Below, piece after piece: positions 1 through 5,625 of a stretch of 10,369 nucleotides of DNA. The stretch is from Thiomargarita sp. Its GTDB lineage: Bacteria > Pseudomonadota > Gammaproteobacteria > Beggiatoales > Beggiatoaceae. The notes beneath the pieces were generated by a model, which worked only from the letters and a program-made list of their open reading frames with translations, made no database searches and had not been told where the DNA came from. Location of the stretch: the NCBI GenBank assembly GCA_030635005.1, contig DAOVZS010000063.1:1-10369 (forward strand), in the 5' to 3' direction. The position numbers and the translations under genes were made by a program. The stretch's first letter is position 1; each line of letters begins with the position of its first letter.

Positions 1-192
1 AATGTGACTCAGAATGATCTAGATTTTTTTCAATATAAAGCTCAAAAAAGTGCTAAAAAACAAATTAAACAGATTATTAATATGGGATGGCTTGTGAGTG
101 TTGATAATAATTATGAAATCATAGCTGATTTTAAAGAGAATCAGTTAAACATTAATGGAAATATAATGCCTTTAGATGAGCTGTTTAAGTGA
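1..192 (+). CDS. DUF945 (YdgA-like) family protein, C-terminal end only
   Basis: The frame is open from the left edge of the window to a TGA at 190-192, so only about 63 C-terminal residues are visible and the true start lies outside. A GTG at 4-6 is in frame but is unlikely to be a start. The visible tail has the pattern QI..II.MGWL....Y...A.F.ENQL.INGN..PL. This closely matches the tail of the next gene, with about 16 identical positions in 40. DUF945/YdgA proteins typically end in such a segment, with a short hydrophobic stretch and then a strand carrying an NG turn. The function of the family is unsettled; members are envelope proteins. The gene is followed after 64 nt by its paralog on the same strand, so the two are probably co-transcribed tandem duplicates. 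The family call rests on similarity to the neighbour and on the tail motif. Confidence 0.6.
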   Translation, partial: NVTQNDLDFFQYKAQKSAKKQIKQIINMGWLVSVDNNYEIIADFKENQLNINGNIMPLDELFK

Positions 193-256
193 TGAAAATC
201 ATGGCTAACAATTTTTGACGACTTACCTTTTTAACACACTTAGGATATTTTTCAAT

Positions 257-1711
257 ATGAAAAAAGTACTTCAATTCACTGCTGCCAGTTTACTGGCTTG
301 TAGTTTTTCTGGGAATCTTCATGCAGCAGAAGAAGCCCTTTCTTTTACGATGCAACATCAATTTAATGAGGGAAATCCTTCACCTAGTGAAATAATAGTA
401 TTTCCATTCAATGCCAATCCACTCATTATCCTGAAGCAGAATTTTTCTAAATATTTAAAACTGCAGACATTGCCAGTACATATTAAAACAACACTGGATT
501 GGTTGTTGCCCGACTATAATAAAAGTGCCGGGTATTTGCCTGCCATTTCTATTACAACGGATATTAATGATAAGGGAATGGGTAAAAGCGATTTAGTCTT
601 GCCTGCGTATACACTTAATATGTCTCCCACAGAAGTTATTGACTGGAAAGGTTTAAAAGCGCACTTTACCTTTTTAGATCAATTTGACAATTTGACTGCT
701 GATATCAATTTCATGGGTTTGCTTATTAAAGATAAGTATAGTAATGGTGAATTTGGGGAAAGTACTTTAAAGGCTCAATTCAACACTGCCATGATACCCA
801 CACAAATGGCTCTGCATATTTCCCAAGTTACTTTTGCTGAAAAACAGAATCATTTTAAGTTGAACAATATTGATGTGAAATTCAATAATGCATTTTCTGA
901 TAAAGGGATGCCCATTGGTAATTTTAGTTTTAAAATGGGCGTATTCGAATTTATAGAGAATGATTTACAATTATCATTTGATCGCTTTCTTATGAATGCC
1001 AGTGGTGCGGTGCAAGATAGCCTGGTTAAATATACTTGGCATACGCAACTCAATAATTTAATTGTTCCAACACCTGACTCATTTCGTGATACATTGTCCG
1101 TAAACTTTTCTGCGGATATGATACTACAGCGTTTAGATGAAGGCGCATTGTTAGCATTACACACCACTGTGCTTCAAAATGAGTCAGTAAATATTATGGT
1201 CATATTAGGTAAGTTTATGGAAGTATTGCCTAAATTATTAGCACAGTCTCCAGAAATTGAGCTCTCTAATGTGCTATTAGAAACCTCATTTGGAAATGTG
1301 ACTGCTTCAGCACGCATAAGTCTTGATGGCAAAAAAGTCACTTCTTTAGAAGAGTCTGTGTTGAGATCAGCAGTACAGGGAAATGTTGCAGTCAAAATAA
1401 GTCAAAAATTGCTAAAGCAAATGTTACTCATACAAACATTTGATATGATGTTAGCACAAAATGATACTGATACATTGACTGAAACTGAGATGACACAGTT
1501 AAAACAACAGGCTGAAACCAGTGTCCAGCAACAAATTGATATGATTGTCATTATGGGATTTCTGGAGAAAACAGCAGAGGGTGATTATCAAGCAGTGGCT
1601 AATTTTCAAGAGAATAAGTTAATTCTTAATGGAAAGCTGATTCCTTTACCAGGTTCCAATCATGGTCAAACTCAGATTGCACCTCAAAAAGATTCTATTG
1701 AAGTCAAATAA
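257..1711 (+). CDS. DUF945 (YdgA-like) family envelope protein
   Basis: Encodes 484 residues, close to the roughly 500 of E. coli YdgA. The ATG at 257 is preferred over an in-frame TTG at 215 because it puts a signal sequence at the very N-terminus and has AGGA at 242-245, although the 11-nt spacing is somewhat long. The signal has MKK, a hydrophobic stretch from about residue 4 to 18, then small residues near AA at 23-24. LLAC at 12-15 could be a lipobox, so the protein is either lipid-anchored or cleaved by signal peptidase I; the sequence does not decide. The rest alternates short amphipathic strands, as expected of the repetitive beta-rich DUF945 fold, and ends with MGFL...Y.AVANFQENKL.LNGKL.PL. 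No catalytic motif is visible and the family has no agreed biochemical activity. The gene follows a paralog on the same strand and faces the convergent phosphatase-like gene across an inverted repeat. Confidence 0.68.
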   Translation: MKKVLQFTAASLLACSFSGNLHAAEEALSFTMQHQFNEGNPSPSEIIVFPFNANPLIILKQNFSKYLKLQTLPVHIKTTLDWLLPDYNKSAGYLPAISITTDINDKGMGKSDLVLPAYTLNMSPTEVIDWKGLKAHFTFLDQFDNLTADINFMGLLIKDKYSNGEFGESTLKAQFNTAMIPTQMALHISQVTFAEKQNHFKLNNIDVKFNNAFSDKGMPIGNFSFKMGVFEFIENDLQLSFDRFLMNASGAVQDSLVKYTWHTQLNNLIVPTPDSFRDTLSVNFSADMILQRLDEGALLALHTTVLQNESVNIMVILGKFMEVLPKLLAQSPEIELSNVLLETSFGNVTASARISLDGKKVTSLEESVLRSAVQGNVAVKISQKLLKQMLLIQTFDMMLAQNDTDTLTETEMTQLKQQAETSVQQQIDMIVIMGFLEKTAEGDYQAVANFQENKLILNGKLIPLPGSNHGQTQIAPQKDSIEVK

Positions 1712-1724
1712 TTGATTTATTTGA

Positions 1725-1756
1725 AGTTCACATTTTTTATTGAAAAAATGTGAACT
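1725..1756. terminator. Perfect 14-bp inverted repeat between convergent genes, candidate bidirectional terminator
   Basis: The arms at 1725-1738 (AGTTCACATTTTTT) and 1743-1756 are exact reverse complements around a 4-nt ATTG loop. The repeat fills most of the 52-nt gap between the DUF945 stop at 1711 and the stop of the minus-strand phosphatase-like gene at 1764, which is where a shared terminator is expected. The stem has only three G-C pairs. The T run lies inside the stem rather than after it, so this is not a textbook intrinsic terminator on either strand. Confidence 0.55.
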
Positions 1757-1763
1757 ATTCTTA

Positions 1764-3014
1764 TCAAGATTCTTGGGGAATTTCTTTGGGTTTTATCAGA
1801 AATGCTCTCGCCTTTTTTTGTTGCATTTGTGGCGATATTGTGTTGTATGCTAATTTAAAGCCCATAACAGTAATATCCGTTTTATTGTTAGAATCTCCTT
1901 TATATTCGTTCAATGCGTTCAATAAAAAATCAGATTGTGCCTCAAATTTTTCGCTAGAAGTTTCTAATAGCAATTCTTTAAACTGTTCTTGACCAAAAGG
2001 TAAGGCTTTCGCTCCCCCAACTTGTTTTAAAAAACCATGACTTGATATATAAAATGAGAAATCTTCTTCAATTTTCAACAGATGGGTGAGAAATTTGCAC
2101 TCTGTCGTAGCAGTTTTATAATTCAATCCCAGCTGCTCCCCTTGAATAATATTCAATTGTTGATTAGAAATGTAATATAACGATAATTGAGCACCCGCAA
2201 AAAGTAATGTTTTGTCAGTAGGATTAATCCAACAGATGGAAACTGATAATGCATCTTTAGATTGAGCATCTAGTTGTAAGACTGTTTTGAGTATAACATT
2301 GAGTCTCTGTAGAATATCACCCGGAGTATGACAGGATTCTTCTCGGGTAATTTTTTTTAGATTTGTAGTCACAATCATATTGATATATGCACTTGCAATA
2401 CCAATATGATTGGTATCTACAAGCGCGACAAGAACACCGTCTTCAAAGGAGTCAATATATAACATATCCCCACCTACAACATCATGTTGCTGCCAAATTA
2501 AAAAATGTTTGGGCAGATATGTATTGAGTTGTTGCATATTGGGTAATAAGGAAGATTGAATCAGTGTCATGTACTTAATATTTTCTGTTACATGTTTTAA
2601 AGCCTGTTCAAGTTCTGTTCTTTGTGTGGCCACTGTTTGTTCTAATAGCACATTTTGTTCTGTATTTTCTTTGTGTAAACGTTTCAGCTTTTTGGCCATT
2701 TGTGCGAATGTGGTCACCAAAAGACTCACTTCATCTTGTTCCCCATATCGTGGCAGCGGAATGAAGGCTGAAAAATTGCCCGTACTTAACGTACGAACAG
2801 CATCTGTTAATTCAACTATTGGTTTTGAAATGCTTCTTGTAATCAAAAATATGACCAGAATAGAAAGCACTAAGAAACCCAATGTGGTCATGATGGCATT
2901 CAATACGAATGCGCTTGGAAAATGGAATAATACGTATGTTAAAGTAGCCGAAGAGAGTAGCATTAAAATAATAACACTCAATAGCAATTTCCAATGTATA
3001 CTGTAGATGTTCAT
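1764..3014 (-). CDS. Membrane HAMP-SpoIIE/PP2C phosphatase-like protein, SiaA type, with altered catalytic motifs
   Basis: Encodes 416 residues. Two hydrophobic helices (about 8-30 and 36-59) leave almost no periplasmic loop. A HAMP domain (about 57-110, with SISKPIVELTDAV) and a coiled-coil stretch (about 108-145) follow, then a SpoIIE/PP2C-type domain (about 150-388). The SiaA-like layout is clear from FLIWQQHDVVGGD, LLFAGAQLSLYYI, HGFLKQVGG...LPFG and DITVMGFKL. SiaA-type proteins dephosphorylate a partner STAS-like anti-sigma-antagonist-type protein in the cytoplasm and so steer cyclic-di-GMP signalling. Several family-conserved residues differ here: the usual DCTGHGVPGA is DTNHIGIASA (200-209), the (T/S)DG motif reads SSHG (His326), and the DD before ITV is TD (379-380). 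Asp183 and Asp200 remain. The protein may be a pseudophosphatase or have altered metal use. AAGGA at 3024-3028 lies 9 nt before the ATG. The gene stands alone, with no siaB/C/D-like neighbour. Confidence 0.85.
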   Translation of the reverse strand: MNIYSIHWKLLLSVIILMLLSSATLTYVLFHFPSAFVLNAIMTTLGFLVLSILVIFLITRSISKPIVELTDAVRTLSTGNFSAFIPLPRYGEQDEVSLLVTTFAQMAKKLKRLHKENTEQNVLLEQTVATQRTELEQALKHVTENIKYMTLIQSSLLPNMQQLNTYLPKHFLIWQQHDVVGGDMLYIDSFEDGVLVALVDTNHIGIASAYINMIVTTNLKKITREESCHTPGDILQRLNVILKTVLQLDAQSKDALSVSICWINPTDKTLLFAGAQLSLYYISNQQLNIIQGEQLGLNYKTATTECKFLTHLLKIEEDFSFYISSHGFLKQVGGAKALPFGQEQFKELLLETSSEKFEAQSDFLLNALNEYKGDSNNKTDITVMGFKLAYNTISPQMQQKKARAFLIKPKEIPQES

Positions 3015-3050
3015 ATATAAAAATCCTTGTTTATTAATATAATTTTATTC

Positions 3051-3080
3051 ATTATCACACATTTAAAATTCATATGTCAA
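3051..3080 (-). promoter_or_regulatory. Sigma70-type promoter for the HAMP-SpoIIE gene
   Basis: Read on the minus strand, a perfect -35 TTGACA (3075-3080) is followed by an 18-nt spacer and GATAAT (3051-3056, five of six consensus bases). TGT directly before it forms an extended -10. Transcription would start near 3044 and leave a leader of about 30 nt that contains the Shine-Dalgarno sequence at 3024-3028. The element lies in the 76-nt spacer shared with the divergent ppgK gene, for which I see no equally good promoter. Confidence 0.72.
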
Positions 3081-3090
3081 TGGACTACTT

Positions 3091-3834
3091 ATGGAAATTT
3101 TAGGCATAGATATTGGAGGTTCGGGTATTAAAGGCGCTCCTGTTAATATGGACACAGGGGCTTTAACAGCAGCACGTTACCGTATACCTACGCCACAACC
3201 AGCAACCCCTAAAGCAGTGGCTAAGGTAGTCACTAAAATCACGCAACATTTTAATTGGCAGGGGGCTATTGGCTGCACTTTCCCAGCTGTGATTAAAAAT
3301 GGGCACATTTACACAGCCGCCAATGTGGATCATTCTTGGATTAATATTAATGGGGAAAGCTTATTGAGTACTGAAACGGGCTGTCCTGTTTTATTATTAA
3401 ATGATGCTGATGCAGCTGGAATTGCTGAAATGACCTTTGGAGCGGGTAAAGGACGTGATGGAGTCGTGATTATACACACGTTTGGTACTGGGATTGGCAG
3501 TGCTATTTTTGTAAAAGGACAATTAGTCCCCAATACTGAATTTGGTCATCTTGAAATCCGCTGTCAAGAGGCAGAACTTCGGGCTTCTGCTCGAAATAAG
3601 GTAGAAGAAGGTTTAAAATGGAAAGCATGGGCGTATCGTGTCAATGAATTTTTAGCACGTATGGATGCCTTATTATGGCCTGATGTATTTATCATTGGGG
3701 GAGGCATCAGCAGAAAACAAGATAAATTTTTGCATTTATTAGACAGTCGTGCTGATATTGTAATCGCACATATGCAAAATCAAGCGGGTATTATTGGGGC
3801 AGCACTTGCAGCTGCGCAACGCTTTCATACTTAA
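3091..3834 (+). CDS. ppgK: Polyphosphate glucokinase (polyphosphate-glucose phosphotransferase), ROK family
   Basis: Encodes 247 residues, the usual length for this short ROK branch. It phosphorylates glucose to glucose 6-phosphate in the cytoplasm using inorganic polyphosphate, and some members also use ATP. Visible motifs are the N-terminal phosphate loop DIGGSGIKG (7-15), the sugar-binding and catalytic LNDADAAG with Asp105 as the probable base, the second phosphate motif TFGTGIGSA (130-138), and the EFGHLEI stretch with Glu150. The family-specific KWKAWAYRVNEFL and the GGGIS adenosine/phosphate motif (203-207) follow. The Cys-rich zinc motif of classical ROK repressors and kinases is absent, as expected for PpgK. 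The start has only a weak GGA at 3082-3084, 6 nt upstream. The gene is divergent from the HAMP-SpoIIE gene and its TAA overlaps the stop of convergent moaC. The presence of the enzyme suggests the cell stores polyphosphate; this is inference. Confidence 0.9.
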   Translation: MEILGIDIGGSGIKGAPVNMDTGALTAARYRIPTPQPATPKAVAKVVTKITQHFNWQGAIGCTFPAVIKNGHIYTAANVDHSWININGESLLSTETGCPVLLLNDADAAGIAEMTFGAGKGRDGVVIIHTFGTGIGSAIFVKGQLVPNTEFGHLEIRCQEAELRASARNKVEEGLKWKAWAYRVNEFLARMDALLWPDVFIIGGGISRKQDKFLHLLDSRADIVIAHMQNQAGIIGAALAAAQRFHT

Positions 3835-4310
3835 ACACTCCGTTCCCAAGTTCCCGATTTTCCACCCGATTTCTTTTTTAAGCTAATATTTTTGAGACAC
3901 ATGCCGCGATCGACCGCTTTACACATATCATAAATAGTTAATAAGGCAATGTTGACAGCAGTCAGTGCTTCCATTTCTACGCCTGTTTGTCCCGTTGTTT
4001 GCACAGTCGTGTGACAATACACTGCATTTTTTTCAGGTAATGGGGTTAAATTAACAGTAATATGGGTCAACATTAGGGGATGGCATAAGGGAATGAGATC
4101 ACTGGTTCGTTTCGCAGCCATAATACCCGCTACTCGTGCAATCCCTAATACATCCCCTTTTTTGTGATTACCCGCAATGATTAATTGTAAGGTGTCTGGT
4201 AACATCACTATCATTCCGTCCGCAATAGCGATACGTGTGGTGCTAGCCTTATCACCAACATTGACCATTTGGGCTTCACCCACATGATTAAAGTGTGTTA
4301 ATTGACTCAT
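3831..4310 (-). CDS. moaC: Cyclic pyranopterin monophosphate synthase MoaC
   Basis: Encodes 159 residues, full length for MoaC. With MoaA it carries out the first step of molybdenum cofactor synthesis, rearranging 3',8-cyclo-7,8-dihydroguanosine triphosphate to cyclic pyranopterin monophosphate in the cytoplasm. The sequence aligns without gaps to known active-site numbering: Lys51 in KKGD, DLIPLCHP with His77, GVEMEALTAV (110-119), Asp128 and Lys131 in YDMCKAVDRGM, and the C-terminal KSGGKSG. All catalytic residues are present. It is the last gene of the fumarase operon: its ATG overlaps the pepP TGA in an ATGA (4307-4310), indicating translational coupling, and AGGA at 4319-4322 sits 8 nt upstream inside pepP. 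No other moa, moe or mob gene is in the window. Its stop shares a TTAA with the ppgK stop, leaving no room for a terminator between the two genes. Confidence 0.96.
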   Translation of the reverse strand: MSQLTHFNHVGEAQMVNVGDKASTTRIAIADGMIVMLPDTLQLIIAGNHKKGDVLGIARVAGIMAAKRTSDLIPLCHPLMLTHITVNLTPLPEKNAVYCHTTVQTTGQTGVEMEALTAVNIALLTIYDMCKAVDRGMCLKNISLKKKSGGKSGTWERSV

Positions 4311-5605
4311 AATGATTTTCCTGCCATAAAATCTTCGATTTCTGAGATAGTCTTAGGTAAATTTTTTGTTAATATCTCATGCCCATTTTCTGTGATTAAC
4401 ACATTATCTTCGATACGAACTCCAATATCCCACCATTCTTCCGCAATGTCTTCCGCTGCTGGAATATATATTCCCGGTTCTATAGCGATGATACATCCTG
4501 CTTCAAATTCTCTCCAAGCATTATCCACTTTATAATTTCCCACATCATGTACATCTATGCCTATCCAATGTGCAATATTATAGAGATAAAAGCGGGTATA
4601 CGCTTCTTCTTCTAGCAATACTTCAAATTTACCTATCAGCAAACCCAGATCTATCAGTCCTTGTGTCACCACGGCTGCAGATGATTTATGTATCTGATCC
4701 CAGTGATTACCTGGATAAAGTGTATTTAAGGCAGCACGTTGGGCTGCTAATACTAACTCATAAATAGATTTTTGAGCTGATGTGAAATGCCCATTAATCG
4801 GAAAGGTACGGGTAATATCAGAAGCATAGTAGTCATATTCTGCACCCGCATCAATCAGTATTAAATCTCCTGATTTCAAAAGTGCATTATTATCACTATA
4901 GTGTATTGTACATGCGTTCTTTCCACTACTGACACTGGTTGGAAAAGCTGAAGAACGACAACCTTTTCGTAGAAATTCATGATGAATTTCTGCTTCTAAT
5001 TCATATTCATATAAACCCGGACGACAAAATTGCATAGCACGTTTATGGGCACTTACACTCACATCAACAGCGGTACGTATGGCGTGTTCTTCTTCTTCAG
5101 TTTTAAAGAGACGCATTTCATGTAATAAAGGTTCTAAGGTTCCCATCTCTGGAACGACAACACCATTGCGCACACGGCTCTCTAATTGTTTGCTCCAATC
5201 TCCTATTTTATCAAAAAAGTCTTTATCATCATTCATAAGATAGTATACATGACTACAACTTTCCATCAAGCAAGGAATGATATCATCTATATCATTAATA
5301 GGAAAGGCATCATCTGCACCATATAATGTACAGGCTTCTTCTAAACCAATATGTTTATGGTCTTTTTGAATATCTTCACAACAAAATAGGATATATTGCC
5401 CTTGTTCACGTTCTGGTATAAGTACAGCAACGGCGTTAGGTTCTGGAAAACCCGTTAAATAAATAAAATTGCTATTTTGACGATAGGGGTAATGTATATC
5501 CTTATTACGAAGAGTTGGGACAGCAGCCGATAATAGAATCATACTGCCCTTTCCCATCATTTCCATAATTTCTTCACGACGGTTTTTAAATTCAATTGTA
5601 TTCAT
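4307..5605 (-). CDS. pepP: Xaa-Pro aminopeptidase (aminopeptidase P, M24B)
   Basis: Encodes 432 residues from the ATG at 5603-5605, close to the 441 of E. coli PepP. The enzyme is a cytoplasmic dinuclear metalloprotease that removes N-terminal residues preceding proline. The N-terminal creatinase-like domain (about 1-165) includes the signature YPYRQNSNFIYLTGFPEP. The pita-bread domain follows with all five metal ligands: Asp252 in LIDAG, Asp263 in SDITRTF, His346 in AHWIGIDVHDVG, Glu376 in AIEPGIY and Glu399 in VRIEDNVL. His235 (IHYSDN), His353 and Arg397 match accessory active-site positions. An upstream in-frame ATG at 5677 would add 24 unrelated residues and overlap the preceding gene by about 50 nt, so I reject it. 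The chosen start has a weak GGA 4 nt upstream and follows the stop of the redox fusion gene by 20 nt. The last bases overlap the moaC start. It is probably a housekeeping passenger in this operon. Confidence 0.94.
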   Translation of the reverse strand: MNTIEFKNRREEIMEMMGKGSMILLSAAVPTLRNKDIHYPYRQNSNFIYLTGFPEPNAVAVLIPEREQGQYILFCCEDIQKDHKHIGLEEACTLYGADDAFPINDIDDIIPCLMESCSHVYYLMNDDKDFFDKIGDWSKQLESRVRNGVVVPEMGTLEPLLHEMRLFKTEEEEHAIRTAVDVSVSAHKRAMQFCRPGLYEYELEAEIHHEFLRKGCRSSAFPTSVSSGKNACTIHYSDNNALLKSGDLILIDAGAEYDYYASDITRTFPINGHFTSAQKSIYELVLAAQRAALNTLYPGNHWDQIHKSSAAVVTQGLIDLGLLIGKFEVLLEEEAYTRFYLYNIAHWIGIDVHDVGNYKVDNAWREFEAGCIIAIEPGIYIPAAEDIAEEWWDIGVRIEDNVLITENGHEILTKNLPKTISEIEDFMAGKSL

Positions 5606-5625
5606 TGTTTCCACATTTTTAATTG

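Noticed and set aside
215..246. TTGACG with TAGGAT as a promoter for the second DUF945 gene
   Set aside because: The spacer would be 20 nt and the -10 poor, and the start would fall at the ATG. Co-transcription with the upstream paralog is simpler.
215..256. Upstream TTG start extending the DUF945 protein by 14 residues
   Set aside because: It would bury the signal sequence behind unrelated residues and has no Shine-Dalgarno sequence. The ATG at 257 fits a signal peptide start.
1750..1992. 80-codon plus-strand frame after the inverted repeat
   Set aside because: Its start lies in the right arm of the repeat and the rest is antisense to the 3' end of the HAMP-SpoIIE gene.
2569..3006. 145-codon plus-strand frame
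   Set aside because: It lies antisense inside the HAMP-SpoIIE gene, whose domains are clear; no family resemblance.
3038..3043. TATAAT on the plus strand as a -10 for ppgK
   Set aside because: No -35-like element at suitable spacing and no TG extension; in such AT-rich sequence the match is likely chance.
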